From NCBI RefSeq assembly GCF_020510585.1, contig NZ_CP075190.1, positions 1,672,001-1,736,000 of the forward strand: a stretch of DNA of 64,000 bases. Direction: 5' to 3'. Every line of letters starts with the position of its first letter. The first letter of the stretch is position 1. A program made the position numbers and the translations under genes. Below are positions 20,650 through 32,900 of this stretch, piece after piece. The DNA is from Ferribacterium limneticum (GTDB lineage Bacteria; Pseudomonadota; Gammaproteobacteria; Burkholderiales; Rhodocyclaceae). The notes under the pieces are model-generated. The model did no database searches. It saw only the letters and a program-made list of their open reading frames with translations, and had not been told where the DNA came from.

Positions 20650-21588
20650 ATGGATAAATTGCATGCCATGACCACCTTCGTGCGCATCGTCGAGGCCGGC
20701 AGTCTGACGGCCGCCGCCGATCGCCTGGGAACTTCGCCGACCTCGGTGGTGCGCAGCCTGTCGGGACTCGAACGGGCGCTCGGGGTTCGCCTGCTCAATC
20801 GCACGACCCGACGCATGGCCTTGACCGACGAGGGGCGCGAATATTTCGAGCGTTGCCGGCATCTGCTGCAGGATATCGAGGAGGCTGAAGCGGCCCTGCT
20901 CGCCCGTCAGGTCAAGCCGGCCGGACGGCTGGTCATCACCGCGCCGGTGATGTTCGGGCGCCTGCATGTCGGTCCGGCAGTCACCGATTTTCTTGCCGCG
21001 TATCCCGAGTTGCGCATCGAGTTGTTGCTGCTCGATCGCGTCGTCGATCTGATTCATGAAGGCATCGACCTCGCAGTGCGCATCGGTACGCTGCCTGAAT
21101 CTTCGCTGGTCGCCGTGCCGCTCGGTACGACCGGCCGGGTTGTCTGTGCCAGCCCGGAATACCTGGCCCGCCACGGTCAACCGGAAAATCCGGCCGAATT
21201 GCAAAAGCACCGGGCGATCCGAATTACCGGATCGAGTCTTGAACCGGACTGGTCGTTTCAGGAAAACGGGCGCCCGCTACGGGTGACAATGCCCGAGAAC
21301 CTGAGCACCAATCACATCGATTTCGCCATCGACGCCTGCCTGAAAGGGCTTGGTTGCGGGCGATTTCTTGCCTACCAGGTACGCGAGCAACTGGCGGCCG
21401 GCAAGCTGGTTCGCTTGCTGAGCGCCTACGAGCTGCCACCAGTGCCGGTCAATTTCGCCTATCCCCACGCCCGTCTTTTATCGTCCCGGGTTCGCGCCTT
21501 TATTGACCGGGCCGCCCCGCAGCTCCGGGAAAAACTGATCGAAGCCCGCGATGCGAGCGACAGCGCCGCGGCGCGCTGGCAGAAATAA
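20650..21588 (+). CDS. LysR-family transcriptional regulator with a MoaE-like tail
   Basis: 312 residues. A winged helix-turn-helix at about 3-60 (FVRIVEAGSLTAAADRLGTSPTSVVRSLSGLERALG) precedes a periplasmic-binding-like effector domain. It is divergent from the FMN-binding/GST pair across a 111-base AT-rich gap, the usual LysR arrangement for autoregulation and target control. The last 14 residues, ARDASDSAAARWQK, nearly match the MoaE C-terminus and are not expected in a LysR protein. A good match to the dispersed-element core lies at 21168. Confidence 0.9.
   Translation: MDKLHAMTTFVRIVEAGSLTAAADRLGTSPTSVVRSLSGLERALGVRLLNRTTRRMALTDEGREYFERCRHLLQDIEEAEAALLARQVKPAGRLVITAPVMFGRLHVGPAVTDFLAAYPELRIELLLLDRVVDLIHEGIDLAVRIGTLPESSLVAVPLGTTGRVVCASPEYLARHGQPENPAELQKHRAIRITGSSLEPDWSFQENGRPLRVTMPENLSTNHIDFAIDACLKGLGCGRFLAYQVREQLAAGKLVRLLSAYELPPVPVNFAYPHARLLSSRVRAFIDRAAPQLREKLIEARDASDSAAARWQK
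21168..21207 (+). repeat. Dispersed 40-bp element, copy inside the LysR gene
   Basis: CCACGGTCAACCGGAAAATC is followed by GGCCGAATTGCAAAA. It encodes RHGQPENPAELQKH, which is close to a motif normally found in LysR proteins, so the match was probably reached by substitution rather than insertion. Confidence 0.55.
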
Positions 21589-21612
21589 AAACGGGGAGCC
21601 TTGGCTCCCCGG
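21588..21612 (-). terminator. Intrinsic terminator of the chemoreceptor gene
   Basis: Read on the minus strand, the stem CGGGGAGCC / GGCTCCCCG is followed by TTTTTATTT. It lies between the convergent LysR and chemoreceptor genes, and the T-run supports the minus direction. Confidence 0.8.
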
Positions 21613-21630
21613 AAAGATATTTCCTTCTGA

Positions 21631-23265
21631 TCAGGTCTTGAATTGTGCCACCGTCTGCCGCAGTGAGTTGGACAGCGCCTGCATCTGGCGTGCCGCATCG
21701 GCCGTGTGGCGAACAGCGATGGCACTCTCCTCGGACATCTGAGCGATGACTTCGAGCTTTTGGGCGATTTCGTTACCGGCCACGCTCTGTTCCGAAATCG
21801 AATCGGAAATGCCGTTGACCACGACGGTCACGCGCAGGGCGCCATCACGAATCCGGTTGATCGAGTCACCGGCCTGATTGGCCAGTTCGACACCGTTGCC
21901 GACCTGGCGGACGCCTTCCTGCATGCTGCTCACCGCGCTGCGTGTGCCATTCTGGATCTTGGCGACCATTTCGCCGATTTCCTTGGTCGAATTTGCGGTG
22001 CGCTCGGCCAGCTTGCGCACTTCGTCAGCGACCACGGCAAAGCCGCGACCCTGTTCGCCGGCGCGGGCGGCCTCGATGGCGGCATTGAGCGCCAGCAGGT
22101 TGGTCTGGTCGGCAATTTCCTTGATGGTGTTGACGATGGAAGTGATCTGGTCGGACTGGTGCCCGAGGTCTTCAATGATTTCCGACGATGCCTGAACCGC
22201 TTCTGAAATCTTGCGCATTTCGCTGGCGGCGTTGTGGATGACGGCGGCGCCATCTTCGGAAATTTCACCGGCTGTTTGCGAAATGCTGTGCGCTTCGCTG
22301 GCGTTTTCCTTGACCTGATCGATGCTGACTGCCATCTCCTCGACCGACGCGGCCATCGACGAGGCAGCATCGCTCTGCTGGCTGGCCCGTTCGGCCACCT
22401 GTTCGGAGGCGCTGAGCAGCTGGGTGGCGGAACTGGCCACCTGTTCGGCGTTGCTGACAATGCTGGTGATCATGGTGCGCAGGGTTTCCTGCATGGTGCG
22501 GATGTTGGCGAGCAGGCTGTCCTTGTCGTCCGGGCGGCAATCGACCGGCGTTGTCAGATCCCCGGCCGCGATGCGCTTGGTGATCGCCGAGGCGATCGCC
22601 GGGTCGCCGCCCAGCGTCTTGATGATGTTGTTGGAGAGCAGGAACAGCGAAATGCCGATGAAACCGGCTATGCCCAGACCCCAGAGCAGAAGCTTGATGG
22701 CATCGCTGCGGAACTTGGTATCGACGTCATCCAGGTAGATGCCCGAACCGAGTACCCAGCCCCAGGGCTCGAAACCCATGACGAAGGAAATTTTCGGGAC
22801 GCCTTCTTCCGAACCCGGTTTCGGCCAGAGGTAATCGACAAAGCCCGAGCCTTTGGTCTTGACCGTGTTATTGAATTCGACGAAGAGCAGCTTGCCGTTC
22901 TTGTCCTTGATCTGATCCAGTTTCTTTCCCTCGAGTTCGGGCTTGATCGGATGCATGACCATGATGTCCTGCAGGTCGTTGATCCAGAAATATTCGACTT
23001 TGTCGTAGCGCAGGGTGCGGATAGCCGCGGCGGCGAATTTCTTGGCATCCTCGCCTGACATTTGCCCGTCGCGCGCTGCTTTTTCGTAGTAACTCAGGAT
23101 GCCGTGCGTCGATTCAACCAAGTTGCGCACCTTGGCTTCACGATCCTCCAGCATCTGGCTCTTGCCGTTGATCAGTAGTGCCGAGAACAGGACGGCAAGT
23201 GCGATGACCGTTATGGCAGTCATGGCAAGCAGCTTGCCGCGTAGGGTCATTCCCTGATTGGCCAT
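21631..23265 (-). CDS. Methyl-accepting chemotaxis protein with a periplasmic single-Cache domain
   Basis: 544 residues. TM1 (~13-33) is followed by a single-Cache (sCache_2-type) sensor domain of about 150 residues with [15 protein letters not shown] and [19 protein letters not shown]2 (~190-212), a HAMP domain and the long signalling coiled coil follow, with the hairpin tip [31 protein letters not shown]. Ligands of such Cache domains are often small carboxylates, but this one is not identified. No CheBR pentapeptide is seen at the C-terminus (ends AQFKT). The start is ATG at 23265 after GGGAG. Confidence 0.93.
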   Translation of the reverse strand: MANQGMTLRGKLLAMTAITVIALAVLFSALLINGKSQMLEDREAKVRNLVESTHGILSYYEKAARDGQMSGEDAKKFAAAAIRTLRYDKVEYFWINDLQDIMVMHPIKPELEGKKLDQIKDKNGKLLFVEFNNTVKTKGSGFVDYLWPKPGSEEGVPKISFVMGFEPWGWVLGSGIYLDDVDTKFRSDAIKLLLWGLGIAGFIGISLFLLSNNIIKTLGGDPAIASAITKRIAAGDLTTPVDCRPDDKDSLLANIRTMQETLRTMITSIVSNAEQVASSATQLLSASEQVAERASQQSDAASSMAASVEEMAVSIDQVKENASEAHSISQTAGEISEDGAAVIHNAASEMRKISEAVQASSEIIEDLGHQSDQITSIVNTIKEIADQTNLLALNAAIEAARAGEQGRGFAVVADEVRKLAERTANSTKEIGEMVAKIQNGTRSAVSSMQEGVRQVGNGVELANQAGDSINRIRDGALRVTVVVNGISDSISEQSVAGNEIAQKLEVIAQMSEESAIAVRHTADAARQMQALSNSLRQTVAQFKT

Positions 23266-23390
23266 TTTGCTCCCCTTTAGTTTCTAATATGGCTAATGTT
23301 TCAAATGTAGCAATTACAAGCCTAGCACCAATTTTGTATGCAAAACGAATTTTTGACATTGGTGCGGCAGAAATACCCCGAGGCCTGTGG

Positions 23391-23418
23391 GTTGAAATTT
23401 TCGAGATAGTCCTCATCT
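23391..23418 (+). promoter_or_regulatory. Sigma32-type heat-shock promoter of clpB
   Basis: GTTGAAA, a 13-base spacer and CCTCATCT match the RpoH consensus CTTGAAA-N13/14-CCCCATNT. It ends 36 bases before the clpB ATG. Confidence 0.7.
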
Positions 23419-23419
23419 G

Positions 23420-23447
23420 CCCGGTATTAGAAATTCCGTACCGGGAG
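23420..23447 (+). promoter_or_regulatory. Hairpin over the clpB ribosome-binding site
   Basis: CCCGGTA and TACCGGG can pair across a 12-base A/T-rich loop in the short leader. The 3' arm includes part of the GGGAG ribosome-binding site seven bases before the ATG, so the hairpin could restrict initiation at low temperature. Confidence 0.5.
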
Positions 23448-23454
23448 AACTTAG

Positions 23455-26046
<2,592 letters not shown>

Positions 26047-26063
26047 GCGTAGGGCGGTTCACG

Positions 26064-26096
26064 AAAAAGGGCGGGACCGGAAGGTCTCGCCCTTTG
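26064..26096 (+). terminator. Intrinsic terminator of clpB (works in both directions)
   Basis: The stem GGGCGGGACC / GGTCTCGCCC with a GGAA loop is flanked by AAA and TTT. It lies between convergent clpB and the DUF2502-like gene. Confidence 0.85.
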
Positions 26097-26119
26097 TCAT
26101 TAGTACCTGCCGAGTCTGA

Positions 26120-26419
26120 TCAGCAATTACCTTTCTTCGCCTGGCCCGGCGGACAGTGGCCGCCATCCTTGTGGTGGCCATTCTTGTTGCCGCGGCCCGT
26201 GTAATATTTCTCGCCGCGCGGGCCGTTGTGCTCTCTCCAGTAGGCCGGTTCGCGCCAGTCGTAGCCGTCCCAGTAGTAGCCACGGTCGTTGCGCGAGCCG
26301 AAGGTGACGCTGACGCCCGGCGCATCGATCCGGACGCTGCCGAGATTGACATTGACATCGACGGCACTGGCCAGCATCGGGGCGGCAGCGATCATCGCTG
26401 CCATAATGATTTTTTTCAT
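26120..26419 (-). CDS. Small secreted DUF2502-like protein
   Basis: 99 residues. A signal peptide (MKKIIMAAMIAAAPMLASAV) precedes a short mature chain rich in Gly, His, Trp and Tyr (DRGYYWDGYDWREPAYW, NKNGHHKDGGHCPPGQAKKG), like DUF2502/YpeC periplasmic proteins of unknown role. The His-rich tail with two Cys could bind metal, which is inference. It shares the terminator region with clpB. Confidence 0.75.
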   Translation of the reverse strand: MKKIIMAAMIAAAPMLASAVDVNVNLGSVRIDAPGVSVTFGSRNDRGYYWDGYDWREPAYWREHNGPRGEKYYTGRGNKNGHHKDGGHCPPGQAKKGNC

Positions 26420-26505
26420 GCGCTATTTCCTTTCAACAAGCATGGGTGGAACACTTGAAACCTTACAACGGATTTCCACTAGCGTGGGCAACGAGAAAAT
26501 GAAAA

Positions 26506-27285
26506 ATGTGGGATGACCTGAAAAATTGGCAGGCCAGGCGCCATGCCGAATTGGCCGGGCCGGACAGCTGGCTCGGGCTGGCCGGTTTGTTCTGGCTGGA
26601 GCCGGGCCTGAACAGTGTCGGCAGTGCCGATGGTTCGGTCGTTCAGTTACCCGGCGGGCCGGCGCATCTCGGCGATCTGTCCTGGCAGGACGGGCGGGTA
26701 GTGTGGCTGCCGTTGGCGGGTGAAGAGCGCGAATTGCAGACCGATATTGTCGGTCAGCCGACTGTCGTCGAATTTCAAAATTGGGCATTTTTTCCGGTTG
26801 ACCGTGAGAACCGTATTGCAATCCGTTTGCGCGACCGCAACTGGGCAGCGAGCCAGCCATTTACCGGGCTGGATTATTTCGACTTCGATCCGGCTTGGCA
26901 GATCGAGGCCCAATGGCAGGCGCTGTCGCCGCCGATCTCGATGGAAGTGCCGAATGTCAGCGGCGATCTGAAAGTCGTCGAGGTCAGCCATCAGGCCGTG
27001 TTTGAAGTCGCCGGGCAGACGGTGATGCTGTTGCCGATGGCGGTTAGCGACAAGGAGGTTTTCTTCGTTTTCCGGGACCGGACGAGTGGCAAGGAAAGTT
27101 ACGGGGCCGGCCGCTTTCTCAAGGCCAATCCTGCGGTCAACGGGAAAATTCGCCTGAATTTCAACTGTGCCTACAACCCTCCCTGCGCCTTTACCCCCTT
27201 CGCTACCTGTCCGCTGCCCCCTCCTGAAAACTGGCTGCCGTTTGCCGTACCGGCGGGGGAGAGAAAGTGGGTCAAGCCGGGCTGA
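26506..27285 (+). CDS. DUF1684 family protein
   Basis: 259 residues. The family landmarks are WLGLAGLFWLEPGLNSVGS, PFTGLDYFDFDPAWQ and the conserved C-terminal LNFNCAYNPPCAFTPFATCPLPPPEN with invariant cysteines. Function is not established. It has no signal peptide and is likely cytoplasmic. The dispersed-element copy at 26771 encodes FQNWAFFPVDREN, falling where family members carry a short I.R-type strand before RLRDRN. Confidence 0.8.
   Translation: MWDDLKNWQARRHAELAGPDSWLGLAGLFWLEPGLNSVGSADGSVVQLPGGPAHLGDLSWQDGRVVWLPLAGEERELQTDIVGQPTVVEFQNWAFFPVDRENRIAIRLRDRNWAASQPFTGLDYFDFDPAWQIEAQWQALSPPISMEVPNVSGDLKVVEVSHQAVFEVAGQTVMLLPMAVSDKEVFFVFRDRTSGKESYGAGRFLKANPAVNGKIRLNFNCAYNPPCAFTPFATCPLPPPENWLPFAVPAGERKWVKPG
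26771..26810 (-). repeat. Dispersed 40-bp element inside the DUF1684 gene
   Basis: On the minus strand, antisense to the gene, it reads ACGGTCAACCGGAAAAAA, then TGCCCAATTTTGAAATTC. It is one of the best-preserved copies and keeps the reading frame open. Confidence 0.85.
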
Positions 27286-27573
27286 CTGAAATCCGCAATC
27301 GCCCGCTATGACGTTGTTCTGGCGCTTTCGCGGCTGGGCGGCGATGAGCCGATAGTTCGTATGACTCGGCCAATTAGTGTCTAGAATGGCCGCCTTGAAA
27401 CTGTGCGGTTTATCCGTCAGTTCTCGCTGCGGCCAATGCCGTCTATGCGTTCGGGGATGGCGTGTTGCTCGCGGGGGGCGATATGTCTGAACCAGATAAA
27501 AATGGTTTGATTGTGGCGTGACGCAGCGTGGCTGCATCGCCTCGACGAGCCAATACAAAATCGAGGGGGATCG
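27286..27573. other. Non-coding stretch between the DUF1684 gene and the CZB chemoreceptor gene
   Basis: It holds no convincing gene. TAGAAT at 27382 could be a -10 box for the downstream chemoreceptor, without a clear -35. A short GAGGGGGA ribosome-binding site lies at the end. Confidence 0.5.
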
Positions 27574-28683
27574 ATGGCCTGGTTTGGAAACAATGAATTG
27601 TCTGCCGTGAAACAGGCACACGAAGCCTTGCAACAGCGCGAGAAGAGCCTGATGCAGGAGCTCGAAACGGCCAAATGGGCATTGGTCGACCAGCAGAATG
27701 CGGCCGCGGAAAAGGATCAGGAATGCGACATGCTGAAAAATGTCCTGCGCGGTCTGTCGAGCTTCGGGGCAACGCTGGCCGGTTCGCAAAGCAGCCTGGG
27801 TGGCATGGCCAAGGTTTTGCAGGATGAAAAAATGCGGGCCGTCGAAGCCTCTGAAGTGGCTTTGCTGAGCGGTCAGGCGACGACGGAAATCGCTTCCAAC
27901 CTGCACCAGCTCGCCAAGGATTCGGCGAAAACAGCCAGTGAGGTCGAGTCGCTCTCCCTCCAGGCCGACAAGATCGGTTCGATTGTCCAGCTGATCCATG
28001 AAATTGCCGACCAGACCAATCTTCTCGCCCTCAATGCCGCCATCGAGGCGGCCCGGGCCGGTGAATCCGGCCGCGGCTTCGCGGTAGTCGCCGACGAAGT
28101 GCGCAAACTGGCCGAGCGCACGTCAAAGGCAACCAAGGATATCGGTGGCCTGGTCAACGACATCCGTCACAACTCGACGATGGCCAAGGATGCGATGGAG
28201 CTTCTGTCGTCATCGGCCGATGATTTCAGCCAGCGTGGCGGCAAGTCGACCGAAGACATGCGCCGCCTGATGGCTATGTCGAGGCAAATGGAGCAGGTCA
28301 TTGCGGCCAGCGCCCTGAGCAGTTTTGTCGAAGTCGCCAAGGTCGATCACCTGGTCTTCAAATTCCGTATTTACATGGCCCTGTTTGGTCTGGAGCCGTT
28401 GCCGGCCGACGGCGTCGTATCGCATACCGGATGCCGGCTCGGCAAGTGGTACTACGATGGTGAAGGGCGCAATCTGTTCAGCCAGCTACCCGGTTATCGG
28501 GAAATGGAAGCCCCGCACATCGTTGTGCATAGCAGCGGCAAGGCCGCCCTGCAAGCCAAGGCCGCGAACGACATCGCGGCCATGCTCAAGCATGTACAGG
28601 CCATGGAGCAGGGCAGCGTTGGCGTCATCGACAACCTCGAACGCATGGCGAACTCGGTTGCTGTCGACGTAAACCGCGTTTGA
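27574..28683 (+). CDS. Soluble chemoreceptor with C-terminal CZB zinc-binding domain
   Basis: 369 residues with no membrane segments. An N-terminal coiled coil leads into a short signalling domain with [41 protein letters not shown]. The C-terminal ~110 residues form a CZB domain with the 3His/1Cys zinc set ([40 protein letters not shown]). CZB proteins sense zinc or hypochlorous acid in the cytoplasm. ATG at 27574 follows GAGGGGGA; in-frame upstream starts lack one. Confidence 0.92.
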   Translation: MAWFGNNELSAVKQAHEALQQREKSLMQELETAKWALVDQQNAAAEKDQECDMLKNVLRGLSSFGATLAGSQSSLGGMAKVLQDEKMRAVEASEVALLSGQATTEIASNLHQLAKDSAKTASEVESLSLQADKIGSIVQLIHEIADQTNLLALNAAIEAARAGESGRGFAVVADEVRKLAERTSKATKDIGGLVNDIRHNSTMAKDAMELLSSSADDFSQRGGKSTEDMRRLMAMSRQMEQVIAASALSSFVEVAKVDHLVFKFRIYMALFGLEPLPADGVVSHTGCRLGKWYYDGEGRNLFSQLPGYREMEAPHIVVHSSGKAALQAKAANDIAAMLKHVQAMEQGSVGVIDNLERMANSVAVDVNRV

Positions 28684-28699
28684 TCAGACCTCCGGGGTG

Positions 28700-29836
28700 T
28701 TATTCGCCCCGGGTTGCTGCGGCCAGCGCGGTGGCGAAGTTTTCCACCGTCTGCGCCGGATTGTGCAGCTTTTCCAGACCGAACAGGCCGATGCGGAAAG
28801 TCCGGAAGTCAGCCGGTTCGTCGCATTGCAGCGGCACGCCGGCCGCACTCTGGACGCCGACAGCGATGAATTTCTTGCCGGTGTGGATGTCCGGGTCGGT
28901 GGTGTAGCTGACCACCACACCGGGCGCCTGGAAACCTTCGGCAGCGACGCTGGGGAAGCCCTTGGCGACCATGAGTTGGCGGATGCGTCGGCCGAGTTCG
29001 ATCTGTTCCTGGCAGACTTTTTCCAGACCGTAGGCTTCGGTTTCGAGCATGACGTCGCGCAGCGTGGCCAGGGCGTCGGTCGGCATGGTCGCGTGGTAGG
29101 CGTGGCCGCCGTTTTCGAAGGCTTCCATGATTTGCAGCCATTTCTTGAGATCGCAGGCGAAGCTCGTGCTGCTCGTCGCGTCGATGTGGGCGCGGGCGCG
29201 TTCGCCGAGGGCGACCATGGCGCAGCACGGTGAGGCGCTCCAGCCTTTCTGCGGGGCGCTGATCAGAATGTCGACATTGTTGGCGACCATGTCGACCCAG
29301 ACCGTGCCCGAAGCGATGCAGTCGAGTACGAAATAACCATCCACCGCCCGCACCGCTTCGCCAACGGCACGCAGATAATCGTCGGGCAGGATCATTCCGG
29401 ATGAGGTTTCGACGTGCGGCGCGAAGACGACTTCGGGCCGATGCTGGCGAATGGCGGCGACGACTTCTTCAATCGGTGGCGGCGCAAACGGTGCCTGCGC
29501 TCCGCTGCCGACCTGCCGGGCCTTGAGGACGATGCTTTCGGCCGGAATCTTGCCCATGTCGAAAATCTGCGTCCAGCGGAAGCTGAACCAGCCGTTGCGG
29601 ATGACCAGCACCTTGCGATGCGTGGCGAACTGGCGGGCCACGGCTTCCATGCCGAAGGTGCCGCTGCCCGGCACGATGATTGCCGACTTGGCGTTGTAGG
29701 TCTTCTTGATCAGGCGCGAGATGTCCTTCATGACGCCCTGGAAGCGTTGCGACATGTGGTTAAGGGCGCGATCGGTATACACCACCGAATATTCGAGCAG
29801 GCCATCGGGATCGGGTTGGGGCAGCAGTGCGGGCAC
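28700..29836 (-). CDS. Class V aminotransferase (alanine-glyoxylate / serine-pyruvate type)
   Basis: 378 residues. The PLP fold type I features are VPGSGTFGMEAV near the phosphate site, VFAPHVETSSGMILP, FVLDCIASG and the Schiff-base Lys in SAPQKGWSASP. Such enzymes convert glyoxylate plus alanine or serine to glycine and pyruvate or hydroxypyruvate. GTG at 29836 is the start and gives the family N-terminus. It is divergent from putA. Confidence 0.85.
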   Translation of the reverse strand: MPALLPQPDPDGLLEYSVVYTDRALNHMSQRFQGVMKDISRLIKKTYNAKSAIIVPGSGTFGMEAVARQFATHRKVLVIRNGWFSFRWTQIFDMGKIPAESIVLKARQVGSGAQAPFAPPPIEEVVAAIRQHRPEVVFAPHVETSSGMILPDDYLRAVGEAVRAVDGYFVLDCIASGTVWVDMVANNVDILISAPQKGWSASPCCAMVALGERARAHIDATSSTSFACDLKKWLQIMEAFENGGHAYHATMPTDALATLRDVMLETEAYGLEKVCQEQIELGRRIRQLMVAKGFPSVAAEGFQAPGVVVSYTTDPDIHTGKKFIAVGVQSAAGVPLQCDEPADFRTFRIGLFGLEKLHNPAQTVENFATALAAATRGE

Positions 29837-29985
29837 AGGAGGTCTCCGTTGATCGTTGTGGCCGAGAGCATACCGCCAAGCCGTGACGGCGCGCTAGTAA
29901 CTGACTGGCGGGAGTGGGAAACTGTCAGCGTGTTGATCTTGTCTGACTGATGGCCGGAGTGGCAGCCGGCAAGGGAGGAGCGACG

Positions 29986-32900
29986 ATGGGATTGCCCGAA
30001 TTGCGCAGCGCCCTGCGTGCCGATTGCCGGCGCGCCGAGTCGGAATGCGTCGGCCGGCTGCTCGCGGAATTCGACAGCATGGCCGGTGACTGCGATGCGG
30101 CACGGCAGATGGCTCGCCAACTGGTCAGCGGCGAACGCCAGCACTTCGCGGCAAGGGCGGGCTTCAACCACTTGCTGCACGAATTCGCCTTGTCCAGCCA
30201 GGAAGGCGTCGCGCTGATGTGCCTGGCCGAGGCGCTGCTACGCATTCCGGACAGTGCCACGGTCGACCGCCTGATTCGCGACAAAATCGGCCGCGGCGAC
30301 TGGCAGTCGCACCTCGCCGGCGATCATCCGATGTTCGTCAATGCTGCAACCTGGGGGCTGATGCTGACCGGCAAGCTGGTCGCCATCCACCATCACGGCG
30401 ACCTTGGCAATGCGCTGACCCGGCTACTGGCGCGGGGCGGTGAGCCGTTGATCCGCAAGAGTATCGACTTCGCCATGCGTCTGCTTGGCGAACATTTCGT
30501 CATGGGCGAGACGATAGTTTCGGCGCTGGCCCGCAGCCGGACCAATGAAGCGCGTGGCTACCGGCACTCCTTCGACATGCTCGGCGAAGCGGCCCTGACT
30601 GCGGCCGATGCCGAACGCTACTGCCGCGCTTATGAAACGGCGATCCACGCCATCGGCACGGCCAGTGCCGGGCGCGGCGTGGTCGACGGGCCGGGAATTT
30701 CGATCAAGCTGTCGGCCCTGCATCCGCGCTATGTCCGCAGCCAGCGGGGGCGGGTGCTGGCCGAGTTGGGGCCGCGGCTGCAGGGGCTGATGCGGCTGGC
30801 CCGAGACTACGACATCGGCGTCAATATCGATGCCGAGGAGGCCGATCGTCTGGACCTGTCGCTCGATATTTTTGCCGGGCTGGCCGGCGACCCCGAACTG
30901 GCCGGTTGGGATGGCCTCGGCTTTGTTGTGCAGGCTTACCAGAAACGCAGCCCGGCGGTGATCGACTGGCTGGTCGAAGTGGCCCGGCAAAACCGTCGGC
31001 GGATCATGGTGCGGCTGGTCAAGGGCGCCTACTGGGACAGCGAAATCAAGCGCGCCCAGGTCGACGGCCTGAGCGATTACCCGGTGTTCACGCGCAAGGC
31101 GCATACCGATCTGGCCTACCTGGTCTGCGCCGGCCGCCTGCTGGCGGCGCCCGATGCGGTCTATCCGCAGTTCGCCACGCACAACGCCCTGACCCTGGCG
31201 ACGGTGCTTAAGATGGCCGAGGTGCGCGGTGTCGCGGACTACGAGTTCCAGTGCCTGCATGGCATGGGCGAACCGCTCTACGATCAGGTGGTTGGCTCGG
31301 CGGGGTTGGGCAAGCCTTGCCGCATCTACGCGCCGGTCGGCACGCACCGGACTTTGCTGCCCTATCTGGTGCGCCGCCTGCTGGAAAACGGCGCCAACAG
31401 TTCTTTCGTCAACCGGATCGTCGATGCAGGGGTGTCGATCGATGAATTGCTGGAGGACCCGGCGGCGAGCGTGCGCCGGGATGGCTGCACGCGGCACCCA
31501 AAAATTCCGCTGCCGCCTGAGCTTTATGGCCCGGAGCGGAGGAATTCGGCCGGGAGCGATCTGGCCGACGAGGCAACGCTCGCCGGGTTGGCCGATGAAT
31601 TGCAGGGGCTGGCCGGGAAAGTCTGGCGGGCCGGGCCGATGCTGGCCGGGCCGGGGCCGGCATCGCCGGCGGGTTCTGCGCTCAAACCGGTGTTCAGTCC
31701 GGCCAACGCTCAGGATCAGGTCGGTAGCGTGATCGAGGCCACCAGCACCCAGGTTGAAAGCGCGCTGGTTGCAGCGGCCGGTTTTTCGGAAGCATGGTTC
31801 CAGACCCCGCCAGCCGCGCGGGCCGCCATCCTGCAACGGGCGGCCGATCTGTTGCAGGCACAGCGTGCCCAACTGGTCAGCCTGCTTATCCGCGAAGCCG
31901 GCAAGACCTGGCCCACTGCGCTGGCCGAGGTGCGTGAGGCGGTTGATTTTTGTCGTTACTACGGTCAACCGGAATTTTTGGCCAATTTTGAAATGATTTC
32001 CGAGGCCCCGGGGCCGGTCGCCTGCATCAGCCCGTGGAATTTTCCGCTGGCCATTTTCATCGGTCAGGTCAGCGCGGCGCTGGCCGTCGGCAGCCCGGTG
32101 CTCGCCAAGCCGGCGGCGCAGACGCCGCTGATTGCCGGGTTGGCGGTGGAGTTGTTGCAACGGGCCGGGGTGCCGGGGGCGGCGCTGCAATTGCTGCCCG
32201 GTTCCGGCGAAATCGTCGGCGCCGCGCTGACCGCCGACGCGCGGGTGCGCGGCGTGGTGTTTACCGGTTCGGCCGAGGTGGCGCGCCGGATCAACCGGAG
32301 CATTGCCGGCCGCGACGAGGTCCGGCTGATCGCCGAAACCGGCGGCCAGAACGCGATGATCGTCGATTCATCGGCGCTGCCCGAACAGGTTGTGCAGGAT
32401 GTGCTGGCCTCCGGCTTCGACAGCGCCGGCCAGCGCTGCTCGGCCCTGCGCGTGCTCTGCCTGCAAGATGAGATCGCCGATACCGTGCTCCACCTGCTGA
32501 AGGCGGCGATGGGCGAACTGCGCATCGGCGATCCGGCCGACCTGGCGACCGACATCGGCCCGGTCATCGACCGCACCGCACAGTCCGCCCTGCTCGCTCA
32601 CATCGCCGACATGGCGGCGCGGGGCAGGGCGGTGTTCCAGCCGCCCTTGCCGGCCGACTGCGTGGCGGGAAGCTACGTGCCGCCGACCTTGATCGGGATC
32701 GAGTCCCTGGCCGATCTGGCCGGCGAAGTGTTCGGACCGGTCGTCCATGTCCTGCGCTACAAAGCCGGCCAGCTCGATACGCTGATCGACGCCATCAACG
32801 CCACCGGCTACGGCCTGACGTTGGGCATCCATAGCCGCATCGACGAAACCATCCAGCGCATCGTCAGGCGGGCGCGGGTCGGCAATATCTACGTCAATCG

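Noticed and set aside
27131..27168. GCGGTCAACGGGAAAATTCG in the DUF1684 gene resembling the element
   Set aside because: It encodes the conserved DUF1684 segment leading into LNFNCAYNPPC, the right half does not match, and a clear copy already lies 360 bases upstream.
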